Source: HGM04593 sp045630965 (GTDB taxonomy: Bacteria; Bacteroidota; Bacteroidia; Bacteroidales; Bacteroidaceae). From it: a DNA stretch of 34,656 nt. Below are positions 1 to 5,311 of the stretch, piece after piece. Under the pieces are notes generated by a model, which searched no databases, was not told the origin of the DNA, and saw only the letters and a list, made by a program, of their open reading frames with translations. The DNA lies in NCBI GenBank assembly GCA_045630965.1, contig JAZQTU010000029.1, positions 1-34,656 on the forward strand, read 5' to 3'. Both the position numbers and the translations under genes were made by a program. Each line of letters starts with the position of its first letter. Positions within the stretch are counted from its first letter, which is position 1.

Positions 1-194
1 CGTTTGAGAATGGCTGAAAGGAAATTCCCATCACCACAAGCAGGCTCCAAGAATCGGGAATCAGGCCGCAGACACTCATTCGCCACAAGGTCGAGCATAG
101 CATTAACCTCACGCTCTGCGGTAAAGACCTCACCTCGCTGTGCAACTCTTTCTTTAGATTTAATTTGTGAGGAATCTTGTTTTGCAACAGACAT
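1..194 (-). CDS. N-terminus of a SAM-dependent DNA methyltransferase (cut by window edge)
   Basis: The minus strand reads ATG at 194 and stays open for 64 codons to the left edge. The visible protein contains RVAQRGEVFTAEREVNAMLD (residues 16-35) and then FLEPACGDGNFL (48-59). The second stretch is a textbook motif I (SAM-binding loop) of an N6-adenine or type I/II-like DNA methylase. In frame upstream there is no ATG before a stop at 254-252, so 194 is the best start. The RGEVFT-type N-terminus is typical of methylases carried on Bacteroidales conjugative elements (family knowledge, recalled). The catalytic motif IV (NPPY/DPPY) would lie outside the window, so activity cannot be judged. The long structured leader upstream (195-690) suggests regulated expression. 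Confidence 0.75.
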   Translation of the reverse strand, partial: MSVAKQDSSQIKSKERVAQRGEVFTAEREVNAMLDLVANECLRPDSRFLEPACGDGNFLSAILK

Positions 195-251
195 AGCCCC
201 ATAAATGATGTGCGGACAAGGGCTACAAATACCGCCGGTTAGTATTGCTTC

Positions 252-449
252 TCACAAGACACAAAAAAAAGCGTGAAGCCCTGCACTGTCGCTCGCTTCA
301 CGTTCTGAGGCCTTCGCATTGCCCTGTCTGTCGAAACGAGCAACGCATAAGCCCCACGCCGATATGTATAACACAACCTCTATACCGTTTGTTACCATAA
401 GTATGGATACACCAATGGCTATACGGTATTTGGGGTATGTATATAACAC
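252..449 (-). CDS. Possible 65-aa ORF spanning the leader terminator
   Basis: A minus-strand ORF with a GTG start at 449 and a stop at 254-252. The peptide has a hydrophobic first half (containing IAIGVSILMVTNG) and a charged second half. Its last third is read through the intrinsic terminator at 302-263, so translation of this frame would melt the hairpin. No family is recognised. It is worth listing because translation through the terminator is a plausible antitermination switch for the downstream methylase. The alternative is a meaningless ORF in a structured leader. Confidence 0.25.
   Translation of the reverse strand: MLYTYPKYRIAIGVSILMVTNGIEVVLYISAWGLCVARFDRQGNAKASEREASDSAGLHAFFCVL
263..302 (-). 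terminator. Intrinsic terminator in the methylase leader
   Basis: On the minus strand an 8-bp perfect stem (CGTGAAGC at 302-295 pairing with GCTTCACG at 279-272) with a 15-nt loop is followed by a C and eight T residues (270-263). It lies about 70 nt upstream of the methylase ATG, so it would stop leader transcripts before the gene. Confidence 0.7.
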
Positions 450-451
450 AC

Positions 452-547
452 CTACGGGGCATCCACGTTGCTTTGTTTTTGACAGACAATTTGAAAGTTG
501 CGAAGTTTCAGAACGTCAAAACCAAAGCGTAGTAAACGCCTTTTCAT
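452..547 (-). CDS. Possible 31-aa leader peptide upstream of methylase
   Basis: The minus strand has ATG at 547 and TAG at 452, giving a basic 31-residue peptide (starts MKRRLLRFGFDVLKLRNF). A GTG-started second ORF begins 2 nt after its stop. Codon-level evidence is too short to prove translation. Its position in the leader of the methylase gene, ahead of a terminator hairpin, makes it a candidate regulatory leader peptide. It could equally be chance within a conserved RNA. Confidence 0.3.
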   Translation of the reverse strand: MKRRLLRFGFDVLKLRNFQIVCQKQSNVDAP

Positions 548-671
548 ATGTCTTGTCCCACCCTCCCGTTTTCTCTTTCAAGAAAACTATCGGCGTAGGA
601 CTTTGCGATAATTTAGCGAATGAATAGGTGAAAGTTTCTTTCCTCCTACAAAATCGCAATCAATAATCGCA

Positions 672-689
672 AACTTTGCATGCAAAGTT
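672..689. promoter_or_regulatory. 18-bp perfect palindrome containing opposed -7-like boxes
   Basis: AACTTTGCATGCAAAGTT is a perfect 18-bp palindrome. With the next base each way, the minus strand reads TAACTTTG (690-683), a match to the Bacteroidetes -7 consensus TAnnTTTG, oriented toward the methylase. No good TTTG -33 box is found at 19-21 bp. It could be a promoter core, an operator, or both. Confidence 0.45.
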
Positions 690-809
690 AAACAAAATAT
701 TCTCTTCGGCATATAAAGTTGTGTAACAAAATGCATTTACTCTGTCTTATAATAGCGTTTTATAGATGAATTTCCAACCGACTTTGGAGGGTAGGATGCC
801 GATAGGTAG

Positions 810-894
810 TTTTGGGACGCCGAAAACATTTCGGGCGCCCCAAAACACAACTTGCTATGTTCGCTTGAACATAAATTTCCAGTGCCTGGAAATT
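810..894. repeat. Cluster of three consecutive hairpins
   Basis: Three inverted repeats follow each other within 85 bp. The first has arms at 810-825 and 829-845 (TTTTGGG..CGCC..GAAA type, one mismatch and one bulge). The second has TATGTTC/GAACATA at 856-862 and 867-873 with a GCTT loop. The third has AATTTCCAG/CTGGAAATT at 874-882 and 886-894 with a 3-nt loop. None is followed by a T-run on either strand, so they do not look like simple terminators. Confidence 0.6.
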
Positions 895-941
895 ATTACA
901 CATTCCCGTCTTTTTAACTCATTAATTAGCCCGCTTGGAAA

Positions 942-1061
942 TGGTTGGTCATATGGTCTGTTATGACCAACAAACAATGGTTGGTTGGTGTGTTGGTTAG
1001 TTGGTTTGTTGTAACCAATAAGCCAACCGACCAACAGACAATGTGACCATATGACCAACCA
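942..1061. repeat. 120-bp nested inverted repeat built from TTGGT units
   Basis: The outer arms are a perfect 17-bp inverted repeat (942-958 and 1045-1061, containing GGTCATATGGTC) around an 86-nt centre. Inside lie a local hairpin TTGGTCAT/ATGACCAA (945-952, 963-970) and another TTGGTTA/TAACCAA (993-999, 1012-1018). TTGGT or ACCAA units recur throughout. This is far more symmetry than expected by chance. A protein-binding array, an origin of transfer or a structured RNA are all possible. Confidence 0.7.
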
Positions 1062-1272
1062 ATAATCTTTTATATCGCTTATGACGCTTCAAAATGCAAT
1101 CTAATGACACTTGACGACACGTTATGTCAGGATTGCTGAACGTATTATTTTTTGTTTTTACTTAGCGCTCAGAAAGCCACGAGTAAGCGAGGGCAAAGGG
1201 AGTTTACTTGCTTTGTCGAGCGAAAGTGGGTTCGTGAAACAATCGAATGTTTAATGTAAAAATGAAATAGTT

Positions 1273-1545
1273 ATGGAGATTATCAGTATTGAGAAAAAGA
1301 CCTTTGAGGAGCTTGTGTTGCGCCTCGGGCAGTTCGTTAAACGAATGGATAGTATTAACCGCCAGCATAGTAACAGGCGTATGAGCGATTGGATGGATAA
1401 TCAAGATGTCTGTCAGGCATTGAGGATTAGTCCTCGCACATTGCAAACCCTTCGGGATAGTGGGCGGTTACCACACTCTAAGATAAATAACCGCATATAC
1501 TATCGCCCCGAAGATGTGGAGCGACTTTTTGAAAATGATGTTTAA
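1273..1545 (+). CDS. Excisionase-like helix-turn-helix protein 1
   Basis: A 90-residue protein. Residues ~1-38 look helical and may mediate oligomerisation. Residues ~41-88 form a MerR/excisionase-type winged helix (HTH_17-like), with VCQALRISPRTLQTLRDSG as the DNA-recognition part and INNRIYYRPEDVERLF as the wing and final helix. Such proteins bind DNA and act as recombination directionality factors or transcriptional regulators in Bacteroidales mobile elements (family knowledge). The ATG at 1273 is the only reasonable start. The next HTH gene follows after 12 nt, so the two are almost surely cotranscribed. Whether it acts in excision here is inferred from context. Confidence 0.8.
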   Translation: MEIISIEKKTFEELVLRLGQFVKRMDSINRQHSNRRMSDWMDNQDVCQALRISPRTLQTLRDSGRLPHSKINNRIYYRPEDVERLFENDV

Positions 1546-1557
1546 CCTATAAATTCT

Positions 1558-1857
1558 ATGCCTATGAGTAATGAAGTTATCACGCACAAGCACGAGTGGG
1601 TACGCGGTCTATTCTCAGAACTAGACCGCATTGCCAAAGATGCCGCAACGATGGCAGATGAGAATCAACCGCTGTTGGGAGGCGAACACTATTTGACCGA
1701 CAGGGAGTTATCGCAACGCTTGAAAATCAGTCGTCGCACTTTGCAAGACTATCGCAACAACGGCATTTTGCCGTACCGCCAACTTGGTGGAAAAATCCTT
1801 TATCGGGAAAGCGATATTGAACGAGTATTGCAAAGTTGCTATCGAGGGCGGTTTTAG
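1558..1857 (+). CDS. Excisionase-like helix-turn-helix protein 2
   Basis: A 99-residue protein paralogous in layout to its upstream neighbour. It has an N-terminal helical region (~10-40) and an HTH_17/MerR-like domain at ~46-95, with LSQRLKISRRTLQDYRNNG as the recognition part and GGKILYRESDIERVL as the wing. An alternative ATG lies two codons downstream at 1564. The tandem pair may act together, as double Xis-type proteins do in CTnDOT-like elements (known for that family; inferred here). A TATACC dyad cluster begins 3 nt after its stop and could be an operator or binding site for one of the pair. A terminator follows at 1958. Confidence 0.8.
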   Translation: MPMSNEVITHKHEWVRGLFSELDRIAKDAATMADENQPLLGGEHYLTDRELSQRLKISRRTLQDYRNNGILPYRQLGGKILYRESDIERVLQSCYRGRF

Positions 1858-1859
1858 AT

Positions 1860-1918
1860 TATACCCTATAAGGTATAATATGGGTTAAGCACTTGCAAAT
1901 TACACCCGATAGGGTATA
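1860..1918. promoter_or_regulatory. TATACC dyad cluster, operator-like
   Basis: TATACC-N6-GGTATA (1860-1877) is a 6-bp dyad. The first half-site extends to TATACCCTAT (1860-1869), which is repeated perfectly in inverted orientation as ATAGGGTATA at 1909-1918. Three related half-sites within 59 bp right after the HTH genes suggest a protein-binding site. An RNA hairpin is the alternative. Confidence 0.45.
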
Positions 1919-1957
1919 TTATAAGTGTAAAGGAAACACTGACTGAACTTATTATGC

Positions 1958-2000
1958 AGAGTTGGGAGCGAGCTGCCTTTGTCCCCAACTCTGTTTCTTT
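1958..2000 (+). terminator. Intrinsic terminator of the HTH operon
   Basis: AGAGTTGGG (1958-1966) pairs with CCCAACTCT (1984-1992) around a 17-nt loop and is followed by a T-rich tail (GTTTCTTTTA). Confidence 0.7.
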
Positions 2001-2060
2001 TATTATAATGCCCTGCAAAAACGGCCTTTCAAGTATCTCAAACGGCGAAAAACATCAAAT

Positions 2061-2093
2061 GTAGTCAAAAAGTTGCCAAATTGTAGCCAAATT
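2061..2093 (+). repeat. Three tandem 11-bp direct repeats
   Basis: GTAGTCAAAAA, GTTGCCAAATT and GTAGCCAAATT follow each other without spacing. The last two differ at one position. A period of 11 bp places the units on the same face of the helix, as in arm-type sites for integrase or Xis. Their place between the HTH genes and tRNA-Phe fits an element end, but no protein has been shown to bind them. Confidence 0.6.
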
Positions 2094-2111
2094 TAGGTTT
2101 TAAGATAAAAG

Positions 2112-2154
2112 AAAAACTCCCAAATCGTTGTTTTAGAACGTTTTGGGAGTTTTT
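2112..2154. terminator. Terminator downstream of tRNA-Phe (bidirectional)
   Basis: AAAAACTCCCAAA (2112-2124) pairs with TTTGGGAGTTTTT (2142-2154), with an inner CGTT/AACG continuation. It starts 5 nt beyond the tRNA-Phe 3' end on the minus strand, and the A/T runs allow function both ways. Confidence 0.75.
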
Positions 2155-2159
2155 GCAAG

Positions 2160-2232
2160 TGGTGCCACCAGGAATCGAACCGGGGACACAAGGATTTTCA
2201 GTCCTTTGCTCTACCAACTGAGCTATGGCACC
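2160..2232 (-). tRNA. tRNA-Phe (GAA)
   Basis: A 73-nt cloverleaf on the minus strand. The acceptor GGTGCCA pairs with TGGCACC with discriminator A. The D-arm has AGCTCAGTTGGTAGAGC. The anticodon stem GGACT/AATCC (G-T wobble at one end) holds loop CTGAAAA with anticodon GAA. The T-arm is CCCGG-TTCGAAT-CCTGG. CCA is not encoded. A promoter lies just upstream and a terminator just downstream. Confidence 0.95.
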
Positions 2233-2248
2233 GTTGCTTTTGCGAGTG

Positions 2249-2279
2249 CAAAGGTATGACAAAGTTTTTGTTCGTGCAA
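2249..2279 (-). promoter_or_regulatory. Promoter of tRNA-Phe
   Basis: The minus strand has a -7 box TACCTTTG (2256-2249) with TTG (2279-2277) 20 bp upstream. This matches the Bacteroidetes sigma-ABfr consensus TTTG-N19-21-TAnnTTTG and sits about 17 nt from the tRNA 5' end. Confidence 0.6.
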
Positions 2280-2329
2280 GCGTTTTGATAAAAAACTTCA
2301 AAATATTTTTTATTTTAGTTTTTTTACAG

Positions 2330-2337
2330 TATCTTCG
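2330..2337 (+). promoter_or_regulatory. Probable -7 box for tRNA-Pro
   Basis: TATCTTCG matches TAnnTTTG at all but one fixed position and lies 16 nt before the tRNA-Pro 5' end. No clear -33 TTTG is seen in the T-rich sequence upstream. Confidence 0.45.
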
Positions 2338-2353
2338 CAGTGTAAATCAATGG

Positions 2354-2426
2354 CGGAATGTAGCGCAGTTGGTAGCGCACTACGTTCGGGACGTAGGGGT
2401 CGGGCGTTCGAGTCGCCTCATTCCGA
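2354..2426 (+). tRNA. tRNA-Pro (CGG)
   Basis: A 73-nt cloverleaf. The acceptor CGGAATG pairs with CATTCCG with discriminator A. The D-arm is GCGC-AGTTGGTA-GCGC. The anticodon stem CTACG/CGTAG holds loop TTCGGGA with anticodon CGG, reading the Pro codon CCG. The T-arm is GGGCG-TTCGAGT-CGCCT. CCA is not encoded. A terminator follows within 10 nt. Confidence 0.93.
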
Positions 2427-2434
2427 CGCTTAGA

Positions 2435-2462
2435 AGAGAGCAGCGTTGCTCTCTTTATTTTA
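2435..2462 (+). terminator. Terminator of tRNA-Pro
   Basis: AGAGAGCA (2435-2442) pairs perfectly with TGCTCTCT (2447-2454) around a 4-nt loop, followed by a T-rich tail. Confidence 0.75.
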
Positions 2463-2488
2463 TAGTCTTTATGTAATACTATTTATAT

Positions 2489-4123
2489 ATGGTTTCTGTT
2501 GACGGATTGACGGTTGAGTTTGGTGGGACTACGCTTTTCAGCGATGTCTCTTTTGTAATTAATGAGAAGGACCGCATTGCTCTTATGGGCAAGAACGGCG
2601 CAGGAAAGAGCACTTTGCTCAAGATTCTTGCTGGAGTACGTACAGCCACACGTGGTGTGGTATCTGCTCCAAAGGATACTGTCATAGCCTATCTACCCCA
2701 GCATCTTATGACCGAAGACGGCCGTACTGTCTTTGAAGAGGCTTCTCAGGCTTTTGCCCACCTTTACGAGATGGAGGCGGAGCTTGATCGAATAAACAAT
2801 GAGCTTGCTACCCGCACCGACTATGAGAGCGATGATTATATGGCGCTTATTGAAGAAGTTGCAACAAAGAGCGAGAAGTTCTACGCCATTGACATGACTC
2901 ACTTTGAGGAAGATGTTGAAAAGACGCTTCTTGGTCTTGGTTTTGAGCGTAAGGATTTCAACCGTCAGACAAGTGAGTTCAGCGGTGGCTGGCGTATGCG
3001 TATAGAGCTTGCGAAGATGCTCTTGCGTAACCCCGACGTGCTGTTGCTCGACGAGCCTACCAACCACCTTGATATTGAGTCAATCGGTTGGCTCGAAGAA
3101 TTTCTTATCAATAACGGTAAGGCGGTAGTCGTTATCAGCCACGACCGTAAATTCGTGGATAACATAACCACACGTACCATAGAGGTTACTATGGGGCGTA
3201 TATACGACTACAAGGTAAACTATTCCCAGTACCTTGTTCTGCGTGCCGAGCGTCGTCAGCAGCAGCAGAAACAATACGAGGAACAGCAGAAGATGATTCA
3301 GGAAACAAAGGATTTTATTGAACGCTTCAAGGGTACATATTCAAAGACTCTTCAGGTACAGAGCCGCGTAAAGATGCTTGAAAAACTCGAAATCATCGAG
3401 GTTGATGAGGAGGATACATCTGCGTTAAGGCTTAAATTCCCACCCTCACCACGTTCGGGACAGTATCCTGTGATAATGGACGGTGTGGGCAAGACCTTCG
3501 GTGAGAAACGTATATTCTCCGGTGCGTCGCTGACCATTGAGCGTGGCGACAAGGTTGCTTTCGTCGGTCGTAACGGTGAGGGTAAATCAACGCTCGTGAA
3601 GTGTATAATGAAGGAGTTGGAGCACGAAGGTTCACTGCAGCTTGGACACAATGTACAGATAGGTTATTTTGCCCAGAACCAGGCATCACTGCTGGATGAG
3701 AACCTGACAGTATTCCAGACTATCGACGATGTAGCAAAAGGTGACATCCGCAACAAGATACGCGACCTTTTGGGCGCTTTCATGTTCGGTGGCGAAGCAA
3801 GTGCCAAGAAGGTAAAGGTTTTGTCAGGTGGCGAGCGTACTCGTCTGGCATTAATGAAACTTTTGCTTGAGCCGGTAAACCTGCTCATACTCGACGAGCC
3901 TACAAACCACCTCGACCTTAAGACAAAGGATATTCTCAAACAGGCTCTTATGGATTTTGACGGTACACTCATTTGCGTGAGTCACGACCGTGACTTCCTC
4001 GACGGCCTCGTTACCAAGGTATATGAATTCGGACACGGTAAGGTGCGCGAGCACTTGTGCGGAGTATACGAATTCCTTGCAAACAAAAAGATGGAAGAGC
4101 TGCAGGAACTTGAACGCAAGTAA
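2489..4123 (+). CDS. ABC-F family ATPase (translation-associated)
   Basis: A 544-residue protein with two ABC ATPase domains and no membrane segment, the hallmark of ABC-F proteins that act on ribosomes. Domain 1 has Walker A GKNGAGKST (34-42), signature FSGGW (164-168) and Walker B LLLDEP with TNHLD (185-195). A charged Gln/Glu-rich linker spans ~252-305, the usual inter-domain P-site tip region. Domain 2 has Walker A GRNGEGKST (360-368), signature LSGGER (445-450) and LLILDEPTNHLD (465-476). It resembles the housekeeping Uup/YkpA-like group rather than a clear antibiotic-resistance type, but the subgroup cannot be fixed by eye. It begins 26 nt after the tRNA-Pro terminator, and a stop codon just upstream (in-frame TAA at 2474) supports this ATG. 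Confidence 0.92.
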   Translation: MVSVDGLTVEFGGTTLFSDVSFVINEKDRIALMGKNGAGKSTLLKILAGVRTATRGVVSAPKDTVIAYLPQHLMTEDGRTVFEEASQAFAHLYEMEAELDRINNELATRTDYESDDYMALIEEVATKSEKFYAIDMTHFEEDVEKTLLGLGFERKDFNRQTSEFSGGWRMRIELAKMLLRNPDVLLLDEPTNHLDIESIGWLEEFLINNGKAVVVISHDRKFVDNITTRTIEVTMGRIYDYKVNYSQYLVLRAERRQQQQKQYEEQQKMIQETKDFIERFKGTYSKTLQVQSRVKMLEKLEIIEVDEEDTSALRLKFPPSPRSGQYPVIMDGVGKTFGEKRIFSGASLTIERGDKVAFVGRNGEGKSTLVKCIMKELEHEGSLQLGHNVQIGYFAQNQASLLDENLTVFQTIDDVAKGDIRNKIRDLLGAFMFGGEASAKKVKVLSGGERTRLALMKLLLEPVNLLILDEPTNHLDLKTKDILKQALMDFDGTLICVSHDRDFLDGLVTKVYEFGHGKVREHLCGVYEFLANKKMEELQELERK

Positions 4124-4160
4124 CAGAAAGCGCAAAAAGCTTAAAACAGATTATAACAGC

Positions 4161-4190
4161 AAAAAAGGATGGCAAATCGCCATCCTTTTC
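4161..4190 (+). terminator. Intrinsic terminator after ABC-F gene
   Basis: GGATGGC (4167-4173) pairs with GCCATCC (4179-4185), flanked by AAAAAA and TTTTC, giving a stem of 11 pairs including A-T pairs. Confidence 0.75.
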
Positions 4191-4222
4191 ATGTTTATAT
4201 AGGATTGAATAAAATCTTTTTG

Positions 4223-4230
4223 TAGTTTCG
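4223..4230 (+). promoter_or_regulatory. Possible -7 box for the aldo-keto reductase gene
   Basis: TAGTTTCG is a near match to TAnnTTTG, 19 nt upstream of the ATG at 4250. A convincing -33 element at proper spacing is lacking. Confidence 0.35.
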
Positions 4231-4249
4231 TGAAATAAAACCGGAATAT

Positions 4250-5245
4250 ATGAACAACTACAATGCTTCTGACTTGAGGTATTCACGCAACGGCATGTAC
4301 CGTCGCTGCGAAAATAGTGGTATACTGCTACCAAAGATAAGCCTTGGCTTCTGGCAGAACTTCGGCTGTAATGCCTCATATGACAACTGTCGCGCCATTG
4401 CAAGACTTGCATTCGACAACGGAGTAACCCACTTTGACCTCGCCAACAACTACGGTCCCCCTCCCGGTTTTGCAGAACAGATGCTTGGACGCATGCTCAA
4501 GGACGATTTTGCCCCATACCGTGACGAATTGTTCATTGCCACAAAAGCCGGATACGACATGTGGCAGGGACCATACGGCAGTTGGGGGTCGCGCAAACAT
4601 CTTATGGCAAGCCTCAACCAGAGTCTACGCCGCTTGGACCTTGAATATGTCGACCTTTTCTACATACACCGATACGACCCTGTAACACCGCTTGACGAGA
4701 CCTTGCAGGCACTTGTAGATATAACACGTTCGGGAAAGGCACTTTATATTGGAATATCGCGCTGGCCACTCGATGCTCTGAAGTATGCCAACACATTCCT
4801 CCGCTCACAGGGAGTGCCACCACTTATTTTCCAAGGACGTCTTAACCTATTGGACAGAGCCGTACAAGAGGAGGGAATTCCGGCATATTGCGCAAAGGAA
4901 GGCATAGGCTTCATCTCCTTTTCCGCTTTGGCACAAGGATTGCTTACAGCGCGTTATCTGAACGGAATTCCCGACGATTCGCGAATGTCACGCGGCGGTT
5001 CACTTACTGCAGACAAGATGACGCCCGAACTGCTTGAATACCTCAACAGACTTAACAACATTGCACTTGAGCGAGGCGAAACATTAGCATCCATGTCACT
5101 TGCATGGGTATTGGCACAGGAAGGAATCACATCGGTACTTGTAGGTGCACGTACTCCCGAACAGTTCAAAGAGTCTCTACAGTGCCTGAATTCTCCACTT
5201 TTGCAGGACAATTATTTACCGCTGTTCCCGAAAAAAGTATTTTAA
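4250..5245 (+). CDS. Aldo/keto reductase, YghZ/Gpr-like
   Basis: A 331-residue (beta/alpha)8 NAD(P)H-dependent oxidoreductase. The catalytic tetrad is readable: Asp63 and Tyr68 in HFDLANNYG, Lys99 in FIATKAG and His140 in FYIHRYDP. The block GYDMWQGPYGSWGSRKHL (101-118) is characteristic of YghZ-type enzymes, which reduce L-glyceraldehyde 3-phosphate and methylglyoxal-like aldehydes. The C-terminal SVLVGARTPEQ is the cofactor-phosphate binding segment. Length is normal for the family. The usual QxxYN strand-5 motif reads QGRLNL (195-200), slightly atypical. The gene stands alone between terminators. The physiological substrate is not known. Confidence 0.88.
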   Translation: MNNYNASDLRYSRNGMYRRCENSGILLPKISLGFWQNFGCNASYDNCRAIARLAFDNGVTHFDLANNYGPPPGFAEQMLGRMLKDDFAPYRDELFIATKAGYDMWQGPYGSWGSRKHLMASLNQSLRRLDLEYVDLFYIHRYDPVTPLDETLQALVDITRSGKALYIGISRWPLDALKYANTFLRSQGVPPLIFQGRLNLLDRAVQEEGIPAYCAKEGIGFISFSALAQGLLTARYLNGIPDDSRMSRGGSLTADKMTPELLEYLNRLNNIALERGETLASMSLAWVLAQEGITSVLVGARTPEQFKESLQCLNSPLLQDNYLPLFPKKVF

Positions 5246-5260
5246 GTTACCATTTAATAA

Positions 5261-5298
5261 AACAATTAAGGCTCGCACGTGTGCGAGCCTTAATTGTT
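5261..5298. terminator. Bidirectional terminator, 18-bp perfect stem
   Basis: The 18-nt arm at 5261-5278 pairs perfectly with 5281-5298 around GT. It separates the convergent aldo-keto reductase (+) and S46 peptidase (-) genes. The AT-rich ends of the stem give U-runs both ways. Confidence 0.8.
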
Positions 5299-5311
5299 TA
5301 TTGCCATATAT

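Larger units (their letters stand above)
195..1272. other. Long structured non-coding region between methylase and HTH genes
   Basis: About 1.08 kb without a convincing long gene. On the minus strand it holds a probable mRNA leader for the methylase, with small ORFs at 547-452 and 449-252 and an intrinsic terminator at 302-263. Further right are an 18-bp palindrome (672-689), three consecutive hairpins (810-894) and a nested inverted repeat (942-1061). From 1062 to 1272 I see only AT-rich sequence and no clear promoter match for the HTH genes. Confidence 0.7.
1..2110. mobile_element. Putative end of an integrative element next to tRNA-Phe
   Basis: This segment differs from the core genome on its right. 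It has a mobile-element-type DNA methylase, more than 1 kb of repeat-rich non-coding DNA, two small tandem excisionase-like HTH genes, and three 11-bp direct repeats (2061-2093) close to a tRNA gene. This layout is what one expects at the terminus of a Bacteroidales conjugative or mobilizable element. The exact junction is not visible. I place it between the HTH terminator (~2000) and the tRNA-Phe terminator (2112). No integrase, relaxase or tra gene is in the window, so the assignment is inference. Confidence 0.5.
1858..2159. other. Intergenic region between HTH genes and tRNA-Phe
   Basis: About 300 bp without a gene. It contains the TATACC dyads (1860-1918), the HTH-operon terminator (1958-2000), three 11-bp tandem repeats (2061-2093) and the tRNA-Phe terminator (2112-2154). 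The mobile element/chromosome junction probably lies here. No integrase core site could be pinned down by eye. Confidence 0.6.

Noticed and set aside
319..627. 102-aa plus-strand ORF in the element leader
   Set aside because: It is antisense to the structured leader and has no recognisable domain; an unlikely gene.
942..1061. CRISPR-like repeat array
   Set aside because: Repeats are inverted and of unequal length with no regular unique spacers and no cas genes.
2160..2232. tRNA-Phe gene as the exact integration site
   Set aside because: A chromosomal-looking terminator follows the tRNA directly and no duplicate 3' end is visible, so the att site cannot be assigned.
2489..4123. ABC-F gene as an antibiotic-resistance determinant
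   Set aside because: The sequence resembles the housekeeping group, and it lies to the right of the suspected mobile element.
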